Source of the DNA: Gloeocapsopsis crepidinum LEGE 06123
GTDB taxonomy: Bacteria > Cyanobacteriota > Cyanobacteriia > Cyanobacteriales > Chroococcidiopsidaceae
DNA length: 64,000 bases
Direction: 5' to 3'
NCBI RefSeq assembly: GCF_015207655.1
Contig: NZ_JADEWN010000016.1
Span: 18,184-82,183, forward strand
Shown here piece by piece: positions 29,073-42,765 of this stretch. How positions within the stretch are numbered: position 1 is the stretch's first letter; each line of letters starts with the position of its first letter. The translations under genes and the position numbers were made by a program. A model generated the notes under the pieces. That model saw nothing but the letters and a program-made list of their open reading frames with translations, was not told the DNA's origin and searched no databases.

Positions 29073-29093
29073 GCGACTAATCAGATAAAATAT

Positions 29094-29636
29094 CTACGCC
29101 AGAGTAACTTCCATATTGACAGGAAGCCTTAGTGTATTAGCAACTGGCGACCAAACATTAGCATGGGCAACAAGTTCCTCTAACTCTTCACGACTAGCAT
29201 CACCGTCTAGTTCAACTTTGACTCGAACATCTGTAAATCCCAACCGCTTGTCTGACAAGTCACCAATTCCCCAAACACCTGTAATATTGATATCTCCCTC
29301 AAGTTCCAATTCCAACTTTGTCAAGGTAATACCACGCATGGCTGCATTAGCATGAATCCCAACCGATAGACAGGAACCTAGGCAAGCTAGTACGGCTTCA
29401 GAAGGATTGGGTGCTGTGTCTTGTCCTAATAAAGTTGGTGGTTCGTCAATAACGTGTGCAGGTAAATCGCGTACGTAAGTTAGATTGCGAAACTGTCCTT
29501 CGCAAACTGTCTTGACCTTGAGGGACTTAACAACATCTGGGTTTGCTTTGGCACTAGTGGCGAGTTTTTCTAAGCCCTCTTTACTGATTGGACGTAGTGG
29601 GGATTTAAGTTGTGTTGTCAGTGTAGTTTCAGCCAT
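29094..29636 (-). CDS. OsmC family protein
   Basis: 180 residues. OsmC/Ohr proteins are thiol peroxidases with two active Cys. Here the second Cys region is VLACLGSCLSVGIHANAAM and an upstream Cys is in VKTVCEGQFRNL. The family strand TKLELELEGDINI and the C-terminal VNMEVTLA also fit. It is cytosolic and likely handles peroxides or reactive sulfur species. It starts the tight part of the cluster, 21 bp before the flavoprotein gene. Upstream are an NtcA-type box and an inverted repeat that probably control it. Confidence 0.88.
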   Translation of the reverse strand: MAETTLTTQLKSPLRPISKEGLEKLATSAKANPDVVKSLKVKTVCEGQFRNLTYVRDLPAHVIDEPPTLLGQDTAPNPSEAVLACLGSCLSVGIHANAAMRGITLTKLELELEGDINITGVWGIGDLSDKRLGFTDVRVKVELDGDASREELEELVAHANVWSPVANTLRLPVNMEVTLA

Positions 29637-29644
29637 TTTCTTAA

Positions 29645-29658
29645 ATAGAATGTTCTAT
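29645..29658. promoter_or_regulatory. Candidate TetR operator upstream of osmC
   Basis: ATAGAA-TG-TTCTAT, a perfect 6+6 inverted repeat 8 bases before the osmC start. A related site lies at 30841-30852 before the rhodanese gene. Both fit a dimeric repressor such as the TetR protein of this cluster. Confidence 0.5.
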
Positions 29659-29674
29659 CTAATTCAATCAGTAG

Positions 29675-29703
29675 TAACTGTAAAAAACAGTAAATTGTGT
29701 TAC
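29675..29703 (-). promoter_or_regulatory. Candidate NtcA-activated promoter of the osmC-cyn unit
   Basis: GTA (29690-29692), eight bases, TAC (29701-29703) is a perfect NtcA box. On the minus strand, 22 bases downstream lies TTGAAT (29675-29680), one change from the TANNNT -10 element of class II NtcA promoters. The predicted start would fall just before the operator at 29645-29658. The box overlaps small hairpins (CTATGC/GCATAG and AGTAAAT/ATTTACT, 29705-29743). Confidence 0.5.
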
Positions 29704-29799
29704 GCTATGCAAGTTTTCGCAGCATAGTAAATCCGCATTTACTTCACGATGATACATAGAGAGGTTTACTATTAGCTTTCTTACAGTACTCTTTAGTCG

Positions 29800-30672
29800 T
29801 TAAACTGATGCAGGAATCTTGCGATCGCTGGGTTCTCCTATCTCAATTGGTAATGATGCATCGCGCGACCATTCATTCCAAGAGGCAAAATAATTGCGCA
29901 CATCCTTGATTCCAGCTTCCTTTAGTGCAATGAGTGTATTAGAAGCTCGCGAACCTTTAAAGCAATAAATGTATACTGTGGAATCAGGTGTAATACCAAC
30001 CTCTTGACACATTGCCATAATTTCATCGGTAGAGCGAAACATGGGTATTTCAGAATTTAGTTCCATCATCTGATACCACTCGATCCAAACTGCCCCAGGG
30101 ATTCTACCTTTACGCGGACAAAAATCTACACCATACGGGGAAGAACTTTCTCCTCGCCATTCATCGGCATCTCTGACATCAAGTTTAATAATTGCTGGAT
30201 TGTCTAGTACTTGCAGCATTTGTGCAGTAGTTACCATCATTGAAGAATCAATACTAACTGTGAAAACTTTGTTTTCAATTACAGGAACTTCTGTTGTAGT
30301 TGGTAAACCTGCTGCCAGCCAAGCTTGATAACCACCATGTAACACAGAGACAGAAGGACAGCCAAAGTACTTTAGTAAAAAATAACCGCGACAAGATTGC
30401 CCGTATCCAGTATTCAAGGCATCTTCGTATATGACAATGCGTTCTGTACCACAGATTCCTACTGCACTCAGAAGTTCTACAAATTGCGATCGCAACTCAG
30501 CTAATCCTTCAGGTGTAGAAGTTGCTAGGTAAGTAAACATCTCTCGTAGATTAACTGCACCAGGAATGTGAGAAACAGCATACTCTTCAGCTACGCGAGT
30601 GTCTATCACGACAACAGATTCTTGTGAAAGACTTGCAAGTTCTGAAGGAGAAATCAGAGGTTTAACTTCCAT
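29800..30672 (-). CDS. Sulfurtransferase (tandem rhodanese domains)
   Basis: 290 residues in two rhodanese domains. The first (~1-125) is VVVIDTRVAEEYAVSHIPGA, inactive without a loop Cys. The second (~150-280) begins IIKLDVRDADEWRGE and carries the active loop YCFKGSRASNT. Such proteins move sulfane sulfur from thiosulfate or mercaptopyruvate to cyanide or another thiol. The CFKGSR loop resembles the thiosulfate-type loop. It heads the cyanase cluster, separated from osmC by 163 bp that hold a second promoter region. A cyanide-to-thiocyanate or persulfide role fits the neighbours but is inferred. Confidence 0.88.
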   Translation of the reverse strand: MEVKPLISPSELASLSQESVVVIDTRVAEEYAVSHIPGAVNLREMFTYLATSTPEGLAELRSQFVELLSAVGICGTERIVIYEDALNTGYGQSCRGYFLLKYFGCPSVSVLHGGYQAWLAAGLPTTTEVPVIENKVFTVSIDSSMMVTTAQMLQVLDNPAIIKLDVRDADEWRGESSSPYGVDFCPRKGRIPGAVWIEWYQMMELNSEIPMFRSTDEIMAMCQEVGITPDSTVYIYCFKGSRASNTLIALKEAGIKDVRNYFASWNEWSRDASLPIEIGEPSDRKIPASV

Positions 30673-30840
30673 AAAATCTATCTAAGTTGGTGAATTAGCC
30701 CTAGCAAAGTTGATTCGCTAGAACGACTGTGCAAGTAAAGCAGTTTTCTCAGCTATACAAGAATAGAAACACTCTTGCTGCGGAAAACATAGCTGGAATA
30801 AAAAGCTCTAAATTTCGGTGTTCTACTTCAAGCTATTATG

Positions 30841-30867
30841 TAGAACGTTCTGTTTAATTAATAGAAC
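30841..30867. promoter_or_regulatory. Candidate TetR operator upstream of rhodanese gene
   Basis: AGAACGTTCT (30842-30851) is a perfect palindrome within TAGAACGTTCTG, and a half-site ATAGAAC follows at 30861-30867. It matches the motif upstream of osmC (TAGAA-NN-TTCTA) and lies 170 bp before the rhodanese start. Confidence 0.45.
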
Positions 30868-30946
30868 AGTTGATTGTGAGAGACGGTGTCTTTTACTACT
30901 AATTAAGGCAATTGTCTTTAAATGCTCACATACAACATTAGACAGC

Positions 30947-30981
30947 AAAAAAGCCTGCCTTTTTCACGAAAAGACAGACTT
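30947..30981 (-). terminator. Intrinsic terminator of tmRNA
   Basis: On the minus strand AGTCTGTCTTTT pairs with AAAAGGCAGGCT (with G-T pairs) around CGTG and is followed by a run of T. It lies 18 bases after the tmRNA 3' end. Confidence 0.7.
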
Positions 30982-30998
30982 CTAAGCAATTAGAGTAA

Positions 30999-31384
30999 TG
31001 GAGCTGGGCAGGATCGAACTGCCGTCCGTAATGGGTATTAACCCCCCGTTCATTCACAGGCTTAGCCTTTCTAATCCTCAAGGCGGGAACCACCCATTAT
31101 CCCGAGTGGTAGGATGCAGTGGTTAAGTCTTAGCTAGCAAGTAACCAGAGAAACCTCACTAGAGCATCCGTTGGGGTTGGTCTATAGCCCTTAACGGAGT
31201 CAGACTACAGACGCTCGAATCTTTAAGAGATTGTTATGCAGCTACTAGAGCTTGCTTACGAGCAAAAGGAACGATGTTGTTCGCAGTTACATTTTTTTCG
31301 AGTCCGGTATTAACGAGAGAAGACTCGCTCTCGACCTGTATCACAGAGCAGCGTTCGCCAACACGTCGAAACCATTACAGCCCC
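30999..31384 (-). ncRNA. ssrA: Transfer-messenger RNA (tmRNA)
   Basis: 386 bases. The 5' end GGGGCTGTAATGG and the 3' end GCAGTTCGATCCTGCC, then CAGCTCCA with an encoded CCA, form the tRNA-like part. The tag frame at 31234-31284 (minus strand) encodes ANNIVPFARKQALVAA followed by TAA, the usual cyanobacterial proteolysis tag. tmRNA with SmpB rescues stalled ribosomes and marks unfinished proteins for degradation. A sigma-70 promoter and a terminator flank it. It sits between the cyanase cluster and the ATP synthase operon without overlap. Confidence 0.97.
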
Positions 31385-31400
31385 ATGCATTTATACTCCC

Positions 31401-31429
31401 ATTATAGTCAGCTATATGGGAATTGACAA
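31401..31429 (-). promoter_or_regulatory. Sigma-70 promoter of ssrA
   Basis: On the minus strand TTGTCA (31424-31429), a 17-base spacer and a perfect TATAAT (31401-31406). Transcription would start about 7 bases further on, leaving a short leader for RNase P to remove before GGGGCTG. Confidence 0.8.
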
Positions 31430-31490
31430 GTGATGAGAGGTCAGGAGAACACCCTAGAGAAATTTCTTGCAGCTATCCTCTGCCTTTTTT

Positions 31491-32435
31491 TTATCCCAGC
31501 GCTTGAGCACCGCCAACCACTTCAAGAATTTCTTGGGTAATTGCAGCTTGCCGTGCTTTATTGTAAGACAGCGTGAGAGTGTCAATTAATTCGCTAGCAT
31601 TATCGCTGGCATTATTCATTGCTGTCATTCTTGCTGCAAGTTCGCTGGCTGCTGATTCTTGCAGTGCGCGCAAAAGTTGGTTGTTCAGGTATAGAGGCAA
31701 TAGTGCATCTAGAATTTGGACGGGATCTTGCTCAAAGAGCATATCTCGTGGAAAACTGCGGACAGTAGTACTTACTTTTTGACGTTCAACTTCAAATTCG
31801 CCACCGCGAGTAGTTAAACGAAAAATTTCATCATCAGCATCTAGACCTTGAGCGTCAAGCGGTAGTAAGGTCTGCACAACTGGTCTAGAACTTACTAATG
31901 AAACAAATTTAGTATAAACTAGCTCAATTCGGTCTACACTTTCTGATAAAAATAGAGAAAGAAGTTCATCAGCTATGCTAGAAGCTTCAGCGGCAGTAGG
32001 AATTTGCTCTAAGCCTGTATAGGTAGCGTCAATTGGTTGGTCGCGACGTTGAAAGTACTGATTAGCTTTACGTCCTACTAAAACGTATTTGTAGTCTAGA
32101 CCTTCAGCTTTCAACTCTTTCGCACGATTTTCTGCACGGCGGATAACATTAGTATTGTAAGAACCGCATAAACCGCGATCGCCTGAGATAACTAACAGCC
32201 CTACTGATTGAACTTCCCGCTTTTTCAGTAAAGGTAAATCGACATCTTCAAACTGCAATCGACCTTGTAGGTTATAGAGTACTTGTGCCAAGCGATCTGC
32301 AAAAGGACGAGTTGCCGTTACTTGTTCTTGGGCACGGCGTACGCGTGCCGCAGCCACTAGACGCATGGCTTCAGTAATTTTTTGAGTGTTCTTGACCGAC
32401 TGGATGCGATCGCGAATTGCTTTTAAGTTAGCCAT
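31491..32435 (-). CDS. atpG: ATP synthase subunit gamma
   Basis: 314 residues; called atpC in cyanobacterial nomenclature. Gamma is the rotating shaft of F1. N-terminal [20 protein letters not shown] and C-terminal [20 protein letters not shown] are the family signatures. An insertion around residues 195-235 ([20 protein letters not shown]) marks the photosynthetic type, without the redox Cys pair of land-plant chloroplasts, so thiol control is not expected. It is the last gene of the operon, 71 bp after alpha. Beta and epsilon genes are not in the window, as usual in cyanobacteria. Confidence 0.97.
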   Translation of the reverse strand: MANLKAIRDRIQSVKNTQKITEAMRLVAAARVRRAQEQVTATRPFADRLAQVLYNLQGRLQFEDVDLPLLKKREVQSVGLLVISGDRGLCGSYNTNVIRRAENRAKELKAEGLDYKYVLVGRKANQYFQRRDQPIDATYTGLEQIPTAAEASSIADELLSLFLSESVDRIELVYTKFVSLVSSRPVVQTLLPLDAQGLDADDEIFRLTTRGGEFEVERQKVSTTVRSFPRDMLFEQDPVQILDALLPLYLNNQLLRALQESAASELAARMTAMNNASDNASELIDTLTLSYNKARQAAITQEILEVVGGAQALG

Positions 32436-32506
32436 AGTTTTCTCAACTGTCAGTTATTAGCGATCAGTAGCAACTAGAGCATTACTGATCGCGGATCAAG
32501 AACAAG

Positions 32507-34024
32507 TTAGGCAGTTGCCAAGAATGTTTGCTTGTATTCTGTAAGTGCTTCTTTCAGCAGCTTTTCTGCATCATCAGTTAACTGCTTTTCTTTTTGGACG
32601 ATTTCACCAAACTGTGGCTTGCCCGTTTTCAAGTAGTCGCGCAGACCTTTTGTAAAAGTTGTTACTTTATCTGCAGAGATATCATCTAGATAGCCATTAA
32701 TTCCGGCATATAACAAAGCAACTTGCTCGTAGACTGCTAGTGGTGAATACTGCGGTTGCTTCAACAATTCGCGCAAGCGCTCGCCACGGGCTAACTGGTC
32801 TTGTGTTGCCTTATCCAAGTCAGAGGCAAACTGTGCGAAAGCTTGTAAGTCGTCAAACTGTGCTAGTTCTAGCTTTAGTTTACCAGCAACTTTTTTCATT
32901 GCCTTAGTTTGAGCAGCAGAGCCTACGCGCGATACAGAAATTCCAGGGTTGATTGCTGGGCGAATACCAGAGTTAAACAAGTCAGCAGACAAGAAAATTT
33001 GTCCGTCTGTAATTGAGATAACGTTTGTGGGGATGTATGCTGATACGTCGCCTGCTTGGGTTTCAATAATGGGTAGTGCTGTCATACTACCTCCGCCTAG
33101 ATCGTCACTTAGTTTCGCTGCTCTTTCGAGTAACCGCGAGTGGAGATAAAAGACATCTCCTGGATAAGCTTCCCGACCTGGTGGACGACGCAGTAATAAT
33201 GACATTTGACGATAAGCCTGAGCTTGCTTGGAAAGATCGTCGTAGATGACTAGTGTGGCTCTACCTTTATACATGAAGTACTCAGCCACACTCGCACCAA
33301 CATAAGGAGCTAGCCACTGCAGCGGGGCTGGATCGTTGGCATTTGCTGCAACGACGACAGTGTAATCCATTGCGCCTCTTTCTTGTAGCACGTTGACGAC
33401 ATTCGCTACAGTCGAAGCTTTCTGACCAATGGCAACATACACGCAAACAACGTCGCCGCCTTTCTGGTTAAGAATTGTGTCTACAGCAATCGCGGTTTTT
33501 CCTGTTTGGCGATCGCCGATGATTAGTTCGCGCTGTCCTCTACCAATGGGAATCATGGCATCAATTGCAGTAATTCCTGTTTGCATTGGTTCATAGACTG
33601 AGCGGCGTTCCACAATTCCTGGTGCAGGAGATTCAATCAGGCGGCTTTCAGAGGTTTGAATATCTCCCTTACCATCAATAGGACGACCTAAAGCATCAAT
33701 GACGCGCCCAATCATGGCTTCTCCTACTGGTACCTGAGCGATTTTCCCAGTTGCGGTTACGGAGCTACCTTCTTGAATTTCGCGACCTTCTCCAATAAGT
33801 ACTGCACCTACGTTATCTTCTTCTAGGTTCAGTGCAACGCCAACAGTACCATCTTCAAATTCTAATAGTTCACTTGCCATGGCTTTTTCTAAGCCATAAA
33901 TCCGAGCAATACCGTCTCCTACTTGCAGTACAGTACCAACGTTAGCTACTTTAACTTCTTGGTCATACTGCTCAATTTGCTGTTGAATTATGCTGCTGAT
34001 TTCGTCAGGTCTAATGCTGATCAT
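32507..34024 (-). CDS. atpA: ATP synthase subunit alpha
   Basis: 505 residues, full length. Alpha holds the non-catalytic nucleotide sites of F1. It shows Walker [16 protein letters not shown] (~168-182), [16 protein letters not shown], the arginine-finger region [12 protein letters not shown] and the N-terminal [20 protein letters not shown]. It lies between delta (123 bp upstream) and gamma. The larger gap to delta contains low-complexity gttaggagt/ctcctagt sequence. Confidence 0.98.
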   Translation of the reverse strand: MISIRPDEISSIIQQQIEQYDQEVKVANVGTVLQVGDGIARIYGLEKAMASELLEFEDGTVGVALNLEEDNVGAVLIGEGREIQEGSSVTATGKIAQVPVGEAMIGRVIDALGRPIDGKGDIQTSESRLIESPAPGIVERRSVYEPMQTGITAIDAMIPIGRGQRELIIGDRQTGKTAIAVDTILNQKGGDVVCVYVAIGQKASTVANVVNVLQERGAMDYTVVVAANANDPAPLQWLAPYVGASVAEYFMYKGRATLVIYDDLSKQAQAYRQMSLLLRRPPGREAYPGDVFYLHSRLLERAAKLSDDLGGGSMTALPIIETQAGDVSAYIPTNVISITDGQIFLSADLFNSGIRPAINPGISVSRVGSAAQTKAMKKVAGKLKLELAQFDDLQAFAQFASDLDKATQDQLARGERLRELLKQPQYSPLAVYEQVALLYAGINGYLDDISADKVTTFTKGLRDYLKTGKPQFGEIVQKEKQLTDDAEKLLKEALTEYKQTFLATA

Positions 34025-34147
34025 TTTGGGTGTTAGGTGTTGAGGAATTAAAGGTTATGAGTATGATTTAGGAGTTGCGGGTTAGGAGTCACAAAGTGCC
34101 ATTGCGAATTTTTCTAGCTTCTGCTCCTAGTTCCTCACCCCTTATAT

Positions 34148-34699
34148 TTATGTATTACCGCTAAGGCGTAAAGAAAGGCGGCGTAGTTGACCGCGGATAC
34201 TTGCATCAAAGACTTGAGAGCCTACTTTAATGATGACACCGCCGATCAAATCAGGATCAATTTTGGTGTTTAATTCAACTTCTCTTGCACTTGTCATCGC
34301 GATCACTTTCTCACGAACAGCTTGTTGCTGTTCATCTGTAAGATCTACGGCAGAAATCACTTCTGCTAAAACTGTTTGATTTAACTGACGTAGAATCGCG
34401 AGAAACTGCCGACAAATTTCTTCTAGCAAAAGAATCCTGCGGCGATCTACTAGTAACATGAGGAAGTTTCTCAGATACGGATTAACTTCACCAGCTACGC
34501 GCTGTAGCACAGCTTTTTTGTCCTCAACGCTAACAAATGGATTGGCGAGGAAATCACGCAGTTGCTCAGAATTCTCTAAAATATCAAGTAGAGCACGGAT
34601 ATCTCCACCAAACTGCTCGGTTAAATTGTTGTTACGCGCTACTGACATCAACGCTTGAGCATACGGTTCAACAATTTGGGTTGCGGCACCACCTTTCAT
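34148..34699 (-). CDS. atpH: ATP synthase subunit delta
   Basis: 183 residues; called atpD in cyanobacterial nomenclature. Delta is the peripheral stalk cap linking F1 to b and b'. It starts with a helical domain ([18 protein letters not shown]) and ends with the family signature [20 protein letters not shown], then IRGQLRRLS. Its ATG overlaps the stop of subunit b by 4 bases, which indicates translational coupling. Confidence 0.96.
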   Translation of the reverse strand: MKGGAATQIVEPYAQALMSVARNNNLTEQFGGDIRALLDILENSEQLRDFLANPFVSVEDKKAVLQRVAGEVNPYLRNFLMLLVDRRRILLLEEICRQFLAILRQLNQTVLAEVISAVDLTDEQQQAVREKVIAMTSAREVELNTKIDPDLIGGVIIKVGSQVFDASIRGQLRRLSLRLSGNT

Positions 34700-35268
34700 G
34701 AACGACCTCCCAACAGCGCGATACTGCGGTCAATAAGTTTTTGCTGCGTATCACTGTCTACGCCAGTTTGCAACTGAGATTCAACTTTTTCTAGCGCCAT
34801 CGCGACGACCCGCTGACGCAACTGGGTGATCGCGCGATCGCGTTCTGCATTCAAGTCTTGACTTGCATTTTCTTTCATGCGTTCAATATCAGTTGCCGCC
34901 GTTGCGAGAATTTTTTCTCTGGCGACTTTGGCATTTTCTTGGGCATTATTGCGGATTTTTTCAGCTTCCGCTTGTGCTTGAGCCAGCTTCTGTTGTTGTT
35001 CTTCTAGTGCCGCTTTTGCATCGGTTGCGCGCTTTTGTGCATTAACAATTGCTGTTTCGATACGTTCGCGGCGATCGCTGAGAGTTTTTCCGACAACTTT
35101 ACGCCCGAAGAAAAACAGCACGCCAATAATAATGACAAGGTTAATCAGGTTTGTTTCTAAAATGTCAAAATTCAACCCAAAACCGTGATTTCCCTCTGCC
35201 AATTCAGCATTCACAGCGCTGGCTTCTGCCATCAACAATAAAAAAGTTTCCATTGTACCCGTCCACAT
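34696..35268 (-). CDS. atpF: ATP synthase subunit b
   Basis: 190 residues, possibly starting five codons later at METFLLLM (35253). One membrane helix ([20 protein letters not shown]) is followed by a long charged coiled coil ([19 protein letters not shown] and onward). It forms the peripheral stalk with b'. The N-terminal part before the helix is the longer cyanobacterial form. The stop overlaps the delta start. Confidence 0.96.
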   Translation of the reverse strand: MWTGTMETFLLLMAEASAVNAELAEGNHGFGLNFDILETNLINLVIIIGVLFFFGRKVVGKTLSDRRERIETAIVNAQKRATDAKAALEEQQQKLAQAQAEAEKIRNNAQENAKVAREKILATAATDIERMKENASQDLNAERDRAITQLRQRVVAMALEKVESQLQTGVDSDTQQKLIDRSIALLGGRS

Positions 35269-35358
35269 CTGCGCTGCTTGAGTTCGTCTTGTGAATGATT
35301 GCCTTTCCCAGTTTCGGCATTAAGCTTCTACTCTAGTTTTTTGTCATTTGAACTACAA

Positions 35359-35850
35359 CTAGCGTTGACCGACAAGCTGTGTCCCTAGCAGTTTTTCCAT
35401 AATTTGCTGGCTGAGGGTATCAACTTGTTGTTCTAATGATGCTAAAGCTTCTTGCTTTTGTTGTTCAATCTCTTGCGCTGCTTGTTCTCGCTGAGCTTGT
35501 GCTTCTTTAACTGCTGCGGCAATTTTTTCTGCGGCAACTTTTTCAGCTTCTGCTTGAGCATCAGCGACAATTTGTTGCGACTGTCGGCGTGCTGTAGCGA
35601 GTTCTTGCTCGTATTGAGATGCTAGTTGCTCTGTTTTCGACAAGCGTTCCCGTGCATCCAATTGATTTTTACGGATGAATTCATCCCTCTCATCAATTGC
35701 TTTACTCAGTGGCTTGTAAAAAGTAGCGTTCAGAATCAAAACCAAAAATAGAAACTGTATAGCCATCAAAGGCAGGGTGGCGTCAATATCAAATAGCCCG
35801 CCTTCTTTACCTGCTGTTTCTGCTGCGAGTAAGATTATTGAATGTGTCAT
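35359..35850 (-). CDS. atpF2: ATP synthase subunit b'
   Basis: 163 residues from ATG 35850 ([14 protein letters not shown]); also called atpG in cyanobacteria. AAGGGG lies nine bases before this ATG, so an upstream frame to 35874 is not needed. A membrane helix ([20 protein letters not shown]) precedes a coiled coil rich in Ala, Glu and Gln. A b' subunit beside b is typical of photosynthetic bacteria. It lies 126 bp after the c subunit gene. Confidence 0.95.
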   Translation of the reverse strand: MTHSIILLAAETAGKEGGLFDIDATLPLMAIQFLFLVLILNATFYKPLSKAIDERDEFIRKNQLDARERLSKTEQLASQYEQELATARRQSQQIVADAQAEAEKVAAEKIAAAVKEAQAQREQAAQEIEQQKQEALASLEQQVDTLSQQIMEKLLGTQLVGQR

Positions 35851-35976
35851 AGTCTCATACCCCTTTGATGTCATTCTAAGGGGCTATGTAGGTTGAGCAG
35901 AAGTTAAATTAGTTTATATCGTGGCAATGTAGAGACACTTTACAAAAAGCGCCTCTACACTTTAAAACACGAGCAA

Positions 35977-36225
<249 letters not shown>

Positions 36226-36339
36226 TTATCTTCCTTACTTGACAAAACTGAAATTACAAATTTATTTGAACTAACTCGCGTGAGTTGCGTATGAGGTAAT
36301 GGGTGTACAGGTACTTCCCTATTCCATATTCTCTCCGTT

Positions 36340-37125
36340 TTATGCATGTTCCCCATGTTCTTCGCCATGCCCATGATCTTCCATCGCTTCGCCGATGTAA
36401 GCTGCGGCGAGTGTAGCAAAGATCAGTGCTTGAATTGCACTTGTAAACAGACCTAAAGCCATCACTGGCAAGGGAACAAATAATGGTACTAGTAATACCA
36501 ACACACCCACTACTAGTTCATCAGCGAGAATGTTACCAAATAATCGAAAGCTCAGGGAGAGGGGCTTAGTAAAATCTTCGATAATTTTAAAAGGCAGCAT
36601 AAAAGGTACAGGCTGCACGTAATTACCAAAGTACCCTAAGCCCTTTTTACTGAAACCGGCATAAAAATATGCTAATGATGTCAGCAAAGCCAGCGCCACA
36701 GTGGTATTTATGTCGCTAGTAGGAGCTGCAAGTTCGCCTTCTGGTAAATGAATAAGCCTAAAAGGAACGAGTGCCCCTGACCAATTTGACACAAATATGA
36801 ACAAGAATAAAGTGCCAACAAAAGGCACCCACGGGCGGTATTCCTTCTCCCCTATCTGATTTTTTGCCAAATCTCTGATGAATTCTAGGGCATACTCCAT
36901 GAAGTTCTGTAGCCCACGGGGAATTCGGTTGATATTTCTGGTAGCAGCAATTGACACAATGACTAGCAAGGTAATCACGAACCATGATGTCAAAAAAACT
37001 TGACCATGAACTTTGAGATTACCAATCTGCCAATAGAGATGTTTGCCTACTTCTAATTCGGCAAGGTGAGCAAAGTTGGTGATGCGCAAAATATTCAGCA
37101 TTTTCCCTTCAACTGGATTCCCCAA
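36340..37125 (-). CDS. atpB: ATP synthase subunit a
   Basis: 261 residues; called atpI in cyanobacteria. Membrane protein with the key Arg helix in [19 protein letters not shown] and the C-terminal [20 protein letters not shown]. It provides the proton half-channels next to the c ring. The C-terminus is His-rich ([13 protein letters not shown]). It starts 17 bp after the atp1 gene. Confidence 0.97.
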   Translation of the reverse strand: MGNPVEGKMLNILRITNFAHLAELEVGKHLYWQIGNLKVHGQVFLTSWFVITLLVIVSIAATRNINRIPRGLQNFMEYALEFIRDLAKNQIGEKEYRPWVPFVGTLFLFIFVSNWSGALVPFRLIHLPEGELAAPTSDINTTVALALLTSLAYFYAGFSKKGLGYFGNYVQPVPFMLPFKIIEDFTKPLSLSFRLFGNILADELVVGVLVLLVPLFVPLPVMALGLFTSAIQALIFATLAAAYIGEAMEDHGHGEEHGEHA

Positions 37126-37142
37126 GTGAGAATAAAACTCTT

Positions 37143-37640
37143 CTAGGATTGCCCGACTTTGTGAGAGTCAGAGACAAATGCCGTCCGCAGTACGTAGATG
37201 ATGAGCGAAGCTTTATAGGTGAGAAAGCCCAGAAATATAGGCAGTATTTGCAGTTGATTCCATCGACTTGCGAGTAGAATTAACCCAATTAATAAAGCTA
37301 ACCGAGTTTTGCTCAGTTGTCTTTTTTCTCCACCTAGTCGCTCAACATCTTTTGCTAACATCCTCAAGTAAACCACACCTGTGCATGCCCCGATCAGGTA
37401 GTTCAGAGCAATATTAAGTGAATAGAACATCCAGACAAAGACAAAGATCATCCCTGTCAATGTGAGAGTCCAAAATAACAACTCTTGAGCAAGCTGATAG
37501 AAATCTTGCATTGAGCTGCCTGGCTTTGACGAAGCAAAACCAGTGGGAGAAATATCTCCCTGGAGAGGTGCGGGTTCTGAGGAGTTGTTTGCCAAGTTCA
37601 CGGGAAACGCAAACCAGTACGGTTGATTAACTTGACTCAT
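37143..37640 (-). CDS. atpI: ATP synthase assembly protein AtpI (Atp1, subunit I)
   Basis: 165 residues with four membrane helices ([20 protein letters not shown], then [18 protein letters not shown] and two more). Subunit I assists c-ring assembly and is the first gene of bacterial atp operons, as here. The ~40-residue N-terminal tail is polar. A start codon at 37640 follows the 51 bp gap from the methyltransferase gene, so the operon promoter may lie upstream of that gene or within it. Confidence 0.9.
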   Translation of the reverse strand: MSQVNQPYWFAFPVNLANNSSEPAPLQGDISPTGFASSKPGSSMQDFYQLAQELLFWTLTLTGMIFVFVWMFYSLNIALNYLIGACTGVVYLRMLAKDVERLGGEKRQLSKTRLALLIGLILLASRWNQLQILPIFLGFLTYKASLIIYVLRTAFVSDSHKVGQS

Positions 37641-37691
37641 ATGAGCCAGTTGAAATCATAACATGTTGTGGTAACAATACTTAAAAAACAA

Positions 37692-38873
37692 TTAACTCGG
37701 ACTTAGAATAATTAGTCCAGATTTCAGGAGCGATCGCACTTCAGCTAAATCTAGCTTCACTTGAGACAAAATTTCACTTACGCTTTGTTGCAAGTTGTCA
37801 TCACAAGCTTGCAGAAATTCAAATTCTGCTTCGGATAAATTGACAATTTGGTAGTCGTAGTTGAATAAACAACGACTTGCCCATCCTTCTATGCATGGAT
37901 GACGTTCGGGAATCGCCGCAAGCACTGTCTCGTCAGCTGACCAGTCGGCTTTAGGTAAGGGAGGGCGTCCGAGGAAAAATTCATAATGCGTAGCGCCTGC
38001 GGGGTCTAGCAGTTCAATTAAACGATACAACGCGCGATCGCTCAAACCTTGTGCGCGTTGCATCAACGTTGGGTCTTTTCCCAAAAGGCGCTCTAATTGC
38101 CAGAAACTCGGATTGGAAAAGCCTAAAAAAGCTAAACCCGAAGCATCAATCAGTTCAAAGAGTGTCTCGATATTGTAGTCAATCTCTTGAGGATGAACGT
38201 ACATATCTGCAAAATTTGCGTCCCGCTGATTTTCTAACGACCAGCGTTCTTTTTCGCGTTTGACAAGGCGATTATCATCCGGCAGGGCAGCAAAAATTTT
38301 TCGTCCGATTTGGACACCATCTTGATAATTTGCACTTTGTTGAAGAAGAGCGATCGCTTTTTGCATCAATTGAATTTCCCAACGTCCCAGTTCTCCGTAA
38401 ACAAAGACGTGCAGTAATCCACCAGGGGCAAGTTTAGCGGCTAAAGCTTGGATTCCTTTGATGGGGTCTGCGAGATGGTGGAGTACACCAACACAGTTAA
38501 TCAAATCAAATTCACCCGGTACTTGTGCGACATCATACAAGCTGAGGTGATGAAATTTGACCTGATCAGCACCAGAACGTTGAGTGCGATCGCGCGCTAT
38601 TGCTAATGCCCCTGCACTTAAGTCAATTCCGACGACAGTAGCCTGCGGGTTGAGGTGTACAAGATACTCTGTTCCTACTCCTGTCCCACATCCTGCATCG
38701 AGAATACGGACATCTTGCTTGTCAGGTTTTTGACCCGTACAAAAGTTATAAGCAGCCGTCCAATTCCAGCGCCAGTTGTAACCAGGAGGTGGGCTATCTA
38801 AAAGTGGTTCTGGAGGAAACGGATATGTATCATATAACCGCTGTACGGCAGAACTAATATCTTGAGCTTCCAT
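37692..38873 (-). CDS. Class I SAM-dependent methyltransferase
   Basis: 393 residues. The methyltransferase fold occupies ~50-170, with motif I VRILDAGCGTGVGTEYLV, the acidic end of strand 2 in VVGIDLSAGALAIAR and LINCVGVLHHLADP. The N-terminus (AVQRLYDTYPFPPEPLLDSP) and the ~200-residue C-terminal region are typical of a cyanobacterial family with unknown substrate. It lies 51 bp before atpI on the same strand and may be co-transcribed with the ATP synthase genes. Any functional link is unproven. Confidence 0.85.
   Translation of the reverse strand: MEAQDISSAVQRLYDTYPFPPEPLLDSPPPGYNWRWNWTAAYNFCTGQKPDKQDVRILDAGCGTGVGTEYLVHLNPQATVVGIDLSAGALAIARDRTQRSGADQVKFHHLSLYDVAQVPGEFDLINCVGVLHHLADPIKGIQALAAKLAPGGLLHVFVYGELGRWEIQLMQKAIALLQQSANYQDGVQIGRKIFAALPDDNRLVKREKERWSLENQRDANFADMYVHPQEIDYNIETLFELIDASGLAFLGFSNPSFWQLERLLGKDPTLMQRAQGLSDRALYRLIELLDPAGATHYEFFLGRPPLPKADWSADETVLAAIPERHPCIEGWASRCLFNYDYQIVNLSEAEFEFLQACDDNLQQSVSEILSQVKLDLAEVRSLLKSGLIILSPS

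Positions 38874-42765
<3,892 letters not shown>

Noticed and set aside
29705..29743. Tandem hairpins as a terminator after the rhodanese gene
   Set aside because: CTATGC/GCATAG and AGTAAAT/ATTTACT stems are present but no T-run follows on the minus strand; they may be part of the promoter region instead.
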